From Cladophialophora immunda (lineage: Eukaryota > Ascomycota > Eurotiomycetes > Chaetothyriales > Herpotrichiellaceae), in assembly GCF_000835495.1 (NCBI RefSeq), contig NW_015622570.1, positions 1 through 11,908 on the forward strand: a DNA stretch of 11,908 nt. The letters are read 5' to 3'. A program made the position numbers and the translations under genes. Positions 1-8,975 of this stretch are shown here, in pieces (position 1 is the first letter of the stretch; every line of letters starts with the position of its first letter). The notes under the pieces are model-generated. The model did not search any database and had not been told where the DNA came from. It was given only the letters and a program-made list of their open reading frames with translations.

Positions 1-902
1 GGGAGCCATATTGTATAATTGGATTTGCCTTGTAAAATCAGGCGATTTTTTGTTCTTGTAGAGCAGCCCCTGGCCCCCCCCCCCCCCCCCCCCCCAAAAC
101 CCGCCTGTTGTTCCACCTTTTCTGTGGCGACCAAGGACCGGCACGCCTGTGTCGTCGTGGAACTGTTACACCTATAGCGTTGTAGGATCATCAGGCGCGC
201 CTGTGGCACGAGAAATGAGGGTCGGTGGGAGTAGTGGATCGTGGCCGATTGGCGCTCGGCCAGAGAGTCAATTTGACTAGGTAGGCACAGCCACACACCC
301 CGCGGTGTTGGTCTGTCCAAGGATCGAGAGGGTCTAGACGATAAATAGGCTGATCCGTGATAGAATCGCCTGTGGTGGAGGGCGCGATTTGTTGTTGGTT
401 TGACTGCCTGCGAGGTTCCGACCAGGACACCTTCGCCGCACAATCAACACCCACAAATCCGCAAAAAGAAGGATAGGTAATTCCCGCTAGATAGCCAGGA
501 AAGGATGGCCTAGGATGAACCAAACGACGCTTGAGCAACGCGCAATCAAGCGTTTAGGCGCTCATAACCTGTAGAACCAACTGGATTGATTGTCTATCTA
601 GTAGTTTGGCGTGCCGGCGTGAATGCTACCTGGCTAACCTTCCCGATTGGGTTAGGGCAACACTTTAGCGAAGACGAATCATATCCTTTCGCGCGACTAG
701 TGAACTGGGGCTAGGTTCTGAGCCTGAACGTCCAAGTGGGCGAAAGGTTAGGTGTTAAGGTGGCTGGGTTGGTTGTCTGTCTGAGAGAACCTCTCGCAAC
801 AAAAACGTAAAGAACCCTCTGGCCCTGGGCCTCGCCCTAAACAAGACTAGCCAATCACAGCTCGATCTCAACCCTCTGAACAGTCCAGCCTCTTGTGCAC
901 AG
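1..902. other. Region without a recognisable gene; possible 3' end of the retroelement
   Basis: No convincing coding frame is seen on either strand. The longest open stretch, 191-538 on the minus strand, starts at TTG, matches no family I recognise and has uneven composition. The region lies just 3' (minus sense) of the Ulp1-containing frame, so it could hold an untranslated tail and the start of a long terminal repeat, but no second copy of an LTR is visible in the window to prove this. It contains a homopolymeric C tract near its left edge. Confidence 0.5.
74..95. repeat. C22 homopolymer tract
   Basis: Twenty-two consecutive C residues are followed by AAAA. On the minus strand, the sense of the retroelement, this is a G22 run preceded by a purine-rich stretch, which resembles an expanded polypurine tract. 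It may also simply be an unstable simple repeat or have an uncertain length because of sequencing. Confidence 0.9.
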
Positions 903-1148
903 TCAATCACCTACGAGTAACCATCCCCTATCTGAACTCCAGTACATGCCTCCCCTATCGGTCATTCCTTGGCGCCCTCGCTCAAAGCCTCGATGTCGAA
1001 TCCTGGCGAGCTGGCCACTGGCCAGCCTAAACATAACCTGCTCAGTCGTCCGGCGGATCTTCTCGAGTCGGGGCTCGGCAAGGCGCTTGCCCTCTTGCAA
1101 CATCCCAATGATCTTTTTCAACAATAACGGGCCTATCCCCCAGATCAA
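903..1148 (-). other. Basic helical C-terminal tail of ORF2 (frameshifted)
   Basis: After the protease the coding character moves to another minus-strand frame. It reads as an Arg/Lys/Glu/Leu-rich, probably helical stretch (for example LLLKKIIGMLQEGKRLAEP) and ends at a stop at 903. The two frames overlap between 1148 and 1042, which places a frameshift near 1140. A charged helix after the protease would be the natural C-terminus of the protein. Confidence 0.55.
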
Positions 1149-2094
1149 CCACGACGGAACTAATAGCCTCCCTTAGCTTTTCAATCTCTCTGATGTCAGC
1201 CTTCATATGGCTGACAGCGTTCTTAACTGCCCAGATGCCACAATCATACATATTCTCCTGTACATTTGACTTGATGGTTCGGCGCAGCGGTTCTTGATTG
1301 TACACTTCACATTTCAACCATTCCGCAAGGAAGCCGCGTGCTAGGCGAGTCTCCGATGTCGTTTCCCCAGAATTCAGCATCGTCAAGGAAATCGTGACGG
1401 CGTCGCAAATGAACAAGACCCAATGGCGGCCTTTCCCGAAAGGTGTTGGGTCGTTATTGAATAGGATCATCCTCACCGAGGGCTCCATCAACGGGCTCCA
1501 TTGTATGAACGTCGTGTAGCCTTTCTGCGTGTTGCATTGGTTTCTCCCAAAGGTGAAGTCCCCGGTGTCGATGACCCTAAAATCTCGGTGATTCTTTGGG
1601 CGTTGAGCGGCGATGCCAGCCATGATGAAGGCGCGGTTCACCCGCCCGTCGTTCAGGGGGTCCAGTTTTGCCGTCTCGAGATCCTTCCTGCTCACCGTTT
1701 GGCCTGTACAGTCAGGGAGGTCAATACGGTAATTGTAGCCGTTGTCCCTTCCGAATTTGAGGTCCCATTGATCGAGCTCGCTATCCAACTGAAGCATTGC
1801 TTGCTCGTCGCGCATCTGGACGTATTCGAGTGCTTGTAAATGTGCAAGGATACCACGTTCAGCCATCCAGGCGTAGGCGGCTGGGTATTCGCCTGGAACT
1901 TTCATAGAGAGCAATGTTAAAGTCGCCGTCATTGCGTCCTGACCCGCCTCTTTGTATCTCCTGACGTCCACCTCGTCCAACAGCGGCTCCTCTTTGCCAA
2001 ACTTACGGACGTACTTCTGAACCAAACCCCATGCGAAAGGCTGAACTCCATTCGGGTCCTTGATCGGATTCGCGAGATCCCGAGAGGTGTCCAA
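1042..2094 (-). pseudogene. Ulp1-like (C48 family) cysteine protease segment of ORF2
   Basis: This is the longest uninterrupted segment of the broken frame, 350 codons. Numbering from its first codon, residues of roughly 172-310 resemble the Ulp1/SENP catalytic fold. His224-Trp225 sits in GRHWVLFICD, and Gln279 and Cys285 lie in QENMYDCGIW, which fits the C48 pattern QxNxxDCGxW. Ulp1 proteases cut SUMO-like tails or isopeptide bonds, and related domains occur in several mobile-element families. The position that usually holds the catalytic Asp, after the strand following His, reads Asn241 (TMLNSGE), so activity is doubtful even apart from the frame breaks. The frame opens at a TTG only because of an upstream frameshift, not at a real start. 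Past residue 312 the sequence drifts out of frame, and the helical tail continues in another frame to a stop at 903. Confidence 0.8.
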
Positions 2095-2677
2095 CCCAGG
2101 CGCAGTAGGGCGTCTCTTTTCTTCCCCCGAGTCAGATTTGCCATTTCCGCCGTGGCGACGGACTTGCCAGCCTCGAGACCGTAGAGAGCTTGTGATATCT
2201 TTGGTTTCTTCGCCCTCAGATTGTGTTTGGAAAAGGTTGGGGACACCGATGATTGAGTGCTAGGAGGGCGAGGGTATTTCATTCTTGCCATATCCTCTTG
2301 AATCTGTTGACGCCACGCGTCAGCACCAATTTCATATCTATTGGCTTGATTGAGTTGTATCAAAGTGCCCTTCTGAGGCTCGGTGGAGCGCGAGCGTATG
2401 TCAAGGGTTGTAGACCACTGGCGCGTGCCATCCTGCTCGTAGGCCGGTCGCGGGGGAGGAGAGAAGGTTAGTGGGGCGTGAGAGCTTCCTCCCTGTGGCT
2501 GCGTTGTCTGAGGTTGCGGTGATCTAGGCGAATTGACCTGACGATCTGCTGAAGATGACTTTGCCTGAGGTTGTTGGCGGGGTCTGGGCACTAACGCTTT
2601 CGCATTGCCGGCCTGTCCTTTGTAATCCACCGGCTGCGTCCCGGTCTGTGTCTGGGATCGAGTCTCTGGTCGGTGCC

Positions 2678-2800
2678 GTACTGGATCGGCCGGTTTTCGC
2701 GCCGGGTCAGTTCGAGGCTGCTCTGTATCTTTGGGGCTTTGTACCGGGTCCTCAGCGTCCTGCACGGGGGCGTCCATGTCTTGTACTGGATCTGCCGAGC
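2678..2800 (-). repeat. DPVQ-like degenerate repeats in the Pro/Gln-rich linker of ORF2
   Basis: In the minus-strand frame the linker repeats short units: ADPVQDM, DAPVQDA, EDPVQSP and ADPVRHR. Gln/Thr and Pro/Gln runs continue to about 2460. This is a low-complexity, probably disordered linker between the Cys-rich N-terminal half and the Ulp1 domain. Confidence 0.7.
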
Positions 2801-3285
2801 TCTGTATCGGCTGTCGAGGGTTTGGGAGAGGCTCCGCCTTCGTCTCCCACCAACCTCGTGTCTTCATCATCAAGTTGACGTAGTTCGGCGGCACTGAGGC
2901 ACCAATCCACCACTGTCCCTCATGTTCATAAAGACCTTGCCGCTGGACGGTCTCGCTGAACTACTCCGATTGCTCCCTCTTCTTCACCATCTCAGGTAAG
3001 AAGTACTTCCATCCTTGGTCTCTCGTCCATCTGATATCTGCGGGGATGACATATCTTGCCCCATTGTAATAGCGAAGGGGGTCTTTCCAATGTCCGAGCC
3101 GTAGTATCATACGGTGGGAGGCGAGCCTGAGGACGTCGTATACGCTGATGTCGACCCAGTGCGGGCCGAGTCTGATCCGCTCGAGCTCGTCAAGGACGGC
3201 CGTGCTGTCTCCGAGGAAAGGGACGACGATCACGTCAAAGAACTCTTCTGAGGTCCAAGGTCTTAAGTTTTGAACGATGTGAATC

Positions 3286-3295
3286 TTTTTTTTTT
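3286..3295. repeat. T10 tract (A10 in the coding sense) at a frame change of ORF2
   Basis: The minus-strand frame before the tract (ending LERIEKKK) and the frame after it (IHIVQNLRPWTSEEFF) differ by one base. One more A would join them. Homopolymer slippage is the simplest cause; a programmed shift cannot be excluded but is unlikely in an already broken frame. Confidence 0.75.
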
Positions 3296-4867
3296 CTCGA
3301 TTCTCTCAAGTCCTTCGTGGCACTTTTGGATGCCCGGGGCCTGGATATAATATGTCGTCAGCCGGCGTCAGCTCTCGATCTTGCGTTCCCGCATCTTTCG
3401 CACCTTCTTCTTTGCTTTAACGAGGTCATTGAAGCGCGGGTTTTCCAAGACGCACTCGCTCTTCCCTCTCTGTCTTGTGCAAATCCAACAGTCATAGATG
3501 AAGTGGTCTCGCCAGGTGCTGATGTCATTGTAGAGCAAGTCCACATTTCCCCAGAATTCTAGAACTCTCTCCTCCTCACTCCAATCGACCCTATCGACGA
3601 CCTCTTGGATTGGCGCTAGTCGGTTTTCTTCGACGAGCCAGAGATGAGTGAGAGGCGCATCCTTAGCGCGAGAGGGCCGTTCGGGAGGAGTAGGTGTAGG
3701 CCGCGATTGTTCGCTGTTGGCGCGACCTGACTTAGGTTAGGCACACGAGGGATGATATCTCCCGGTCTGGTCTGTTGATACGCCATTTCAGCGAGCAAGA
3801 CCGTGTCGTGCAGCAGATTTCAAGAGGATCGCGGGCATACAGAAGGAGTTGCGGTGGTGAGCGCGGCAGAGAGATAAAAACTGTTGATCGTGTCAATCGC
3901 GAAGCTGAAGGTAAGGTCGGTAAGTGCAAAAGGGGTAATTGCGAGAGTCGACAAACGGAACTCTATCACGTGCGTTTGTCACTTCTCTCCCCACGTTACC
4001 TTGCGCAGTCATCTGAGCTTGATTCGGACTCTCTGTGAACGTCTCTTCAAGTCCATCTGTTTCACTCCTGGGGAGATAATGGCGTCACATTGCCGGTTCA
4101 TGACTGCATTCCGGACAGTCATCTTGACCATCCTTGCGTCTCGCTGCTTCACTCCCGGACCGCGCACACTGTACTTGTGGGGGGCATTGCGGCCTGGCCT
4201 CGTAGATTTTGTATGGCATCGCCATCCTATGCGAATGGTCCTCTTGGCGGCATATGTCGTTTGGTTCTGATGCCACCTTCGCCAATAGCCAAGAAATGTC
4301 CCTACTATTGTCTTTGCGTCCACCGATCACACTGCTTTGCTCTGGCACCGGACGGCGCTAAAATAGTTAGCGTGAACCTTAATCTACCATCTTGATTCAT
4401 TCGACATCCTTTGTAGTCCTCCGCTCGCGGCATCACCGTCTCTCTGGTGTCGAATTCGTGCTGGCGCCGCTTCAATACCTCCCTTCTTCCTTTATCAGCG
4501 AGCCACGGAGCCGAGTCGTGTGTCGGAACCGAAGCGGCGCGTTCGCAACCTCGACATTCACTGTCGTCTCCTCACCTCTGTCGATCGACCTTGATTTCTT
4601 CCCATAGCGCACTTCCCGCTTGCCTTGGGCCTGTTGGTTGTGGGGTCCAGAGTGAACGGCCGAAAGAGAAAGGGAAGTATAAGAGTTTTGTTGGGGAACA
4701 AAGATGGCCTTCCAGGGCGTGTGGGAGGCGTTACTGCAATGTAGGGGGTGTGAATGAAACCGAAGCCGCAGTCATTACCGGACCCGGCCTTAGTTTGGGC
4801 TGGCGACGATGAATGGTAGACCTCCCCTGCCGACCATGGCTGCGAGGTGGGAAAGACGACGGTTGCT

Positions 4868-5312
4868 TCACGTTTCCTCCACCGACTCGCCGAGAACTTC
4901 ACGACTCCCATACTTCCTTCGGATTTCTTCCGGGAGACGAGGCATCTCGACTACGATACCGCGTCCGGGAATTTCTTGGTTCGGATACCTCTCGATGTTT
5001 GCGGTCTCGTCGATATTCGCTCGGCTCTTGCCTTTCTTCGTCCCACTGAAGTCGCGTCTCACTGGCATCTCTCCTACCAGGGTCCCCCTCCGGGTGGGCT
5101 ACACCTAAGTGTTCCGCGAGGGAATCGGTTGGCCGGGGGTAAAACCTCTTCAGTCTGTTGGCCGCATATGCCCCGCTCAGTTGAGCACTGTCCGGCTCGG
5201 CCAGGGTATACGTTCCTCTTCCTGCACTCGCCTGCACAATTCTGAATGGACCGAACCATCGGAAGGCAAGTTTCTTTTCACTGGACATGTCGACTTTGCC
5301 CGGCGGTATCAT
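4868..5312 (-). pseudogene. Integrase C-terminal GPF module and pol tail, broken
   Basis: KLAFRWFGPFRIVQAS is the GPY/F-type module that ends many gypsy integrases, followed by TYTLAEPDSAQLSGAYAANR and LKRFYPR. Near 5070 the coding character moves to another frame (GRGIVVEMPRLPEEIRRKYG), which ends at TGA 4868 and resembles the usual charged pol tail. No chromodomain is recognisable. About 260 bp separate this end from the probable start of the Ulp1-containing frame. Confidence 0.8.
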
Positions 5313-6430
5313 GGCTCAACACGAGTGCGCCTTCCTCGAATGGTTCGCCAAGCAGGGTATGTCTTTTGTCGAACCGCTCCTTCCCTAGCCTCCGCATCCG
5401 ATTCAAATGTGCAGCCGCTTCAGCAAGATCTTCATCTCTTCTATCCAGCGCCCGGGCTCTCGTCGCAATCAGGTCTTTGGTGTCAACAATTTTGTTCCAG
5501 TTCATCACGTTCCAGGTGGAAAATTTCAAGGCTCGATTGGGAGTATTGGCCGGTCCAAAAACTCGATTTCGTACGGCGTCACACCCGTGCTGGTCTTGAC
5601 GGTCGTTCGGTCTGCCCAAAAGCACTGCATGTAAATGATTCATCCAGGCTCCGCTGCCGTCCGTCCGGCACATCGTCGACAACCCGTCCCTAACTCCTCT
5701 ATGTCTAACTTTCCACCTGTCCGTTCGTCGGCGGATGGTAAGTGGAGGAGATGACTCTCTTTGTGCCGTATCGGTTCGCCAACGCTTCGGCCCAGCCCTT
5801 GTTTTCCGGACCGCCATCATGCAGGAGCCGCCGGAACACCCCGCGGCGGCAGATGATCTCCTCCCAGAGGAATTTCGTGAGGATGGCGCTATTTGCCTTT
5901 GCAGTTCCTCGGGCTTCTACCCACCCACTAAACTGGCTTCTTGCTTCGACGAGGTAGTGACTTCCAGCGGACGCCGGCGTCGTTGTCGGGTCGACGCTGA
6001 TTTGCTCCCATCTCGCGTCGACCAAGGAGGGGGTCGTCTCGTTTTCCAAACGTTTACCATCCCGACATTGGCACTCAATGCAGGTTTTACAGAAGGTCGG
6101 TACATCTTTCCATTGCCCGACCCAAAAGTATCTATCGCTGACCCGCTTATTGGTAGCCTCTCTTCCTCGATGGCGAGAGTCATTGTGCGTCGCTTCGATG
6201 ATTCTCAGTTTGTCGGTAGCCTTATCAACCACCCTTCGCGTGGGGAGGTTCCCACAAGGTCATCGGTATAAGTGGCCGCCTCTAACGAAGTAATTCTCGG
6301 ATTCTTTGAGGAACGCCCGGTACTCACCGCGGCTCATACCTTGCGGTCGCTCATTGTCTCGTAAGAACTTGGCCAACCGCGTCGACTCGTCTGTGTATCC
6401 GTCTTCAAATAACCAGACTATGCGCGGCTG
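5278..6430 (-). pseudogene. Gypsy integrase (HHCC zinc domain and DDE core), broken
   Basis: The N-terminal zinc domain shows ATHNDSRHRGREATNKR, then CKTCIECQ about 30 residues on. The core keeps all three acidic residues in the frame 6232-5705: Asp81 (ISVDPTT), Asp139 (LLHDGGPEN) and Glu174 (TNGQVES), with 34 residues between the second Asp and the Glu as expected. A TGA at 6262-6260 precedes the domain. Just after the Glu the frame shifts near 5710. The C-terminal part then continues through a region with VFGPANTPN and a charged helix (RARALDRRDEDLAEAAAH) to 5278. Loss is therefore by frame breaks rather than by active-site change. Confidence 0.92.
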
Positions 6431-6440
6431 GGTTTCGCTT

Positions 6441-7200
6441 TCAGTTCGAATCCCGCGCGCGAATAACTACCGGCCTGACATGGACGAGGTCACTCCTGCC
6501 AGCTTTCCATTTGATGGGACGAATGCTGGCCCGGACGACAAGCATCCGTACTTCGAGCCAGTCGTCGATATCGGATTCCTCTTCGGCCTCTTCAAGATCC
6601 TCCTGTGTTCGTGGCCGGCGCGAAAGCGCGTCAGCTACCACGTTGTTCTTTCCTAGCACATATCTTACGTCAAAGGCAAAGCCTCTGATCCATGCGAGCC
6701 ATTGATTGACAACCGCCCCAGGTAGGTCAGTCGACTGCCGGTTGAGCTGGGCGGCCAAGGTCACTGCATCTGTCTCGACGACGAAGGAGACCGAATACAG
6801 CCATCTCTTGAACTTCTTGAGAACCTTTAGAAGTCCTCGGGCTTCTCGCTTGAGTGCGTCATATTCGGATTCAGCTTTTGACCAACGCCTGATTCGTACC
6901 TCGCAGGCTTTCGTCTTCCTGGCGGGGGATCAACTTGCATAATCGCACCGCCCCAGCCGCGCAGAATGGCATCTACGGCGACCGCGATGTCCCCGGCTTC
7001 TCGTCGGTAGTCAAGGGATGTCAACGCCGGCGGAGTTGTCAAGGCAAGTTTCAATGCCTCCATCGCTTCTGTATGGATAGGCGACCAAACCCATGGAGCA
7101 TTCTTACGGAGAAGGCTATACAAGGGGTCTGCGGTCACTGCAAAGTCAGGAATTCAGATGCGATAGTACACACCGATGCCGATGAACCCTCGCAACTCTT
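6441..7200 (-). pseudogene. Gypsy RT connection and RNase H domain, broken
   Basis: The connection reads KELRGFIGIGVYYRI, then a TGA at 7156-7154 at a place where related elements usually have Trp, then ADPLYSLLRKNAPWVW. RNase H begins with IAVAVDAILRGWGGAIM, which keeps the first Asp. After a frameshift near 6830 it continues with YDALKREARGLLKVLKK, FVVETDAVTLAAQLNR and LAWIRGFAFDVRYVLGKNN. The last motif, ADALSRRPRTQ, is the conserved link between RNase H and integrase in this family. An acidic linker follows. Confidence 0.9.
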
Positions 7201-7220
7201 TCTGGTTGTTTGGCGTTCGG

Positions 7221-8147
7221 TCAGGTCAAGATTCTGGCGACTTTACTTTCCTGGGGATGTCTCCCTTCCTTGTCGCAGATGTAGCCGACAACTTCAATGC
7301 CAACCACACATAATTGCAGCTTTGGCCCAGCAATTGTGGCCCCAGCACGCTCGAGGTCCAGCCGAACTTCATCCAAATCCTGTATATGCTCGAGTACATA
7401 CTTTCGGATTCCGGGCGCCACTTCCTGCTGACCGTAATCGGTTTTCGGGCCCTTGATGGCAATATCGCCTAGGAACAGTCGGGTCCTATCCGGGATCCGG
7501 CCACGTAGGATGTCATTTGTGATGCGTACGAACTGGGCCACAGAATTCGTGGCGCCCTGAGGGAGCGTCACACAGCGCACAGCCCCCAGCGGCGTTTATA
7601 TCCCGGCCACGTCGCGACTATCCTTGTCGAGTTCAATCTGGTCATATCCGGATAGCCAGTCGAGTATCGAAGTCATCCACATCCCTGTGAATTCCTCTCC
7701 AAAGTCGTCCGAAGAAGGAGGTAAATTTGCATCCCGAACCGTCACCTTGTTGATGTTCTGCGCTGCAATCACCAGCCGGTATTCCCCCGACCTTTTCTTC
7801 TTAACTGGGAAATATGGGTTACGATACGGGCCATGGCCCCTCTCGAAGAGGCTCTTGCTTAGCTTTTCTCTAACCCGCTCAATGGTGACCGGCTCGAGGG
7901 CCTTCGGAATCGGAAAACTCTTCGCCTGCCATCGGACGTGAGGAACTGTTCTGATCTTCTGTGGCGGAGCAAGGTCATTGTGGACTCGGCCGATTTCCTT
8001 CCATGCCAACGCTCCCTCGCGGTTGGATAGGACTTCAACCAAGACCTCTTTCTCCGCGTCAGTGATGTCCTCTCCGATGATCAGCTTTTCCAGGCGTTCC
8101 TGCGCCAGTCTCTGCGCTCTGGGGAATGTTGCCTTGCGTCCGTGTAT
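7221..8147 (-). pseudogene. Gypsy reverse transcriptase domain, broken
   Basis: The segment opens with RLEKLIIGEDITDAEKEVL and the early RT motif GPYRNPYFPVKKK. The palm-1 motif SILDWLSGYDQIELD keeps its Asp, and CVTLPQGATNSVAQF follows. The catalytic box reads FLGDI where active members have F/Y-x-D-D; the Gly codon GGC is at 7469-7467 and the remaining Asp at 7466-7464, so one catalytic Asp is lost. An in-frame TAA at 7598-7596 splits fingers and palm. The thumb follows (GPKTDYG to GYICDKEGRHP), and the frame is lost near 7220. Confidence 0.92.
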
Positions 8148-8374
8148 TCAGTTCGAAAATCGATATGGGCGGCCTTCGAACCCCTCGGCTCGTTCCCTTG
8201 CCTGCATTCGCACTCGTCTTTTTCGGTCCCAGACATGGTGGAAACTTAGGGACACACACGAGCGAAGAACAATCTCAGAAAGAAGATGTGAAGATAAAAA
8301 CAGAGAATCACCTCATAAATTCTACAGAGGCCTAGCTTGGCAAATCGGCGGTCTACATGGGGTCCGGAATACTT

Positions 8375-8380
8375 CACGTG
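8375..8380. promoter_or_regulatory. CACGTG E-box palindrome
   Basis: A perfect CACGTG lies 85 bp upstream of the plus-strand frame starting at 8460. In fungi this is the site for bHLH factors. A six-base match can occur by chance, so this is only a candidate. Confidence 0.2.
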
Positions 8381-8459
8381 ACTTGGCGGCGCGAACGCTC
8401 GGCGTTGCATGCCCGTTTTATGTCAAAAGCAACGAACCTAGGAAAGAGCTGCGAATTCC

Positions 8460-8975
8460 ATGATTGGCATGCTCTCCCTGAGTGCGCGACACCACGAACT
8501 CATACCCGACGAACTGAGACCAGCCGCGAGTAAGACCCAGGCAGCACCGGCAGCCATCCCTAATCTCGATGCCGAAAACCGCCTTCCGGTTTAGCACCTA
8601 CCACCATCGGAATTCCTAGAAAAAAGGCGCTCTTACGACAAGTCCCAACCCTCTTCCCCCCACATCTCAGCAGTGCTAGAGCCATCACAAAAGATGGATA
8701 GACGCCTCGAAATACGAAAATGTGACGCGATTATCGTTGGGAATGAATATCATCCATAGCTAGCCCCTCGTGACTTTGCTCCACCTCGCGCAGCTGATGT
8801 GTTTTACAACGTCGCGGCCGGTGTCATATGCTTCTCGTACCCATCAAACCCAATGGCGTTCGACGCCGTCGGGGCTAACAAGACATTTGACGAAGAAGGT
8901 ATCTATTAACAAGACGATCCCACCACTGCACGATTTTCATCGCGGGTGAAAGACTCTACCAAGGAGATGTTTTAA
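8460..8975 (+). pseudogene. Unrecognised plus-strand reading frame with three in-frame stops
   Basis: From ATG 8460 (or 8469) one frame stays coding-like for 172 codons to TAA 8973-8975. It is interrupted only by TAG 8592-8594, TAG 8757-8759 and TAA 8907-8909. Each of these is one C-to-T change (CpA to TpA) from CAG or CAA, the change favoured by fungal repeat-induced point mutation. The segments have balanced composition, for example LRPAASKTQAAPAAIPNLDA, ADVFYNVAAGVICFSYPSNP and DDPTTARFSSRVKDSTKEMF, with no frameshift needed. I do not recognise the family and assign no function. The middle segment has a short hydrophobic patch, too short to call a membrane helix with confidence. It lies head-to-head with the truncated 5' end of the gypsy pol, so its 5' part may have been removed by that insertion. 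It converges on the kinase gene. Confidence 0.55.

Larger units (their letters stand above)
903..4605 (-). pseudogene. Long broken frame (ORF2) with Cys-pair motifs and C-terminal Ulp1/C48 protease domain
   Basis: Reading the minus strand gives a nearly continuous frame of about 1,200 codons. From the N-terminal side I see CRGC (4556-4545), a switch of frame near 4340, CPEC (4117-4106), then CWIC with a third Cys eight residues later (3490-3452) followed by a Lys/Arg-rich helix. A charged segment with GPHWVDISVYDVLRLASH follows, then a Pro/Gln-rich linker with DPVQ units, the Ulp1-type protease and a basic helical tail. Lesions are TGA at 4574-4572, 4087-4085, 3895-3893, 3790-3788 and 3370-3368, TAA at 3739-3737, TAG at 2963-2961, and frameshifts near 4340, at the A10 run (3295-3286), near 2100 and near 1140. 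The start codon is unclear; an ATG near 4604 is possible. Pol ends about 260 bp upstream on the same strand, so the two may belong to one element. Apart from the protease I do not recognise the family. A separate Ulp1-bearing transposon or an old host gene is the alternative. Confidence 0.7.
4868..8250 (-). mobile_element. Decayed Ty3/gypsy retrotransposon pol region (5'-truncated)
   Basis: Order in the minus sense is reverse transcriptase, RNase H, HHCC zinc domain, DDE integrase core, GPF module and a charged tail, which is the Ty3/gypsy (Metaviridae) order. The frame is broken by TGA at 8150-8148, TAA at 7598-7596, TGA at 7156-7154 and TGA at 6262-6260. It changes frame near 7220, 6830, 5710, 5305 and 5070. 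The final stop is TGA at 4868. The most upstream recognisable residues, a basic stretch with FEGRPYRF, lie near 8170-8230. Gag, its zinc knuckle and the aspartic protease are missing, and the sequence beyond 8250 is unrelated. No LTR pair is visible, so the copy is incomplete and not autonomous. Confidence 0.93.

Noticed and set aside
191..538. Minus-strand open frame of 115 codons
   Set aside because: It starts at TTG, has no recognisable motif and lies in the presumed 3' non-coding part of the element.
640..660. GGGTTAGGG resembling a telomere repeat
   Set aside because: A single occurrence with no array; chance match.
1501..1839. Open plus-strand frame of 112 codons
   Set aside because: It is the complement of the Ulp1-containing frame, which has recognisable catalytic motifs.
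3726..3840. Possible intron (GTATGC donor, CTAAC branch, CAG acceptor) in ORF2
   Set aside because: One frame reads straight through with coherent sequence and two C-to-T-type stops, so an intron is not needed.
4558..4911. Minus-strand open frame of 117 codons between pol and ORF2
   Set aside because: Its codons run across the pol tail in the wrong frame and resemble no protein; other frames carry the pol tail and the CRGC segment.
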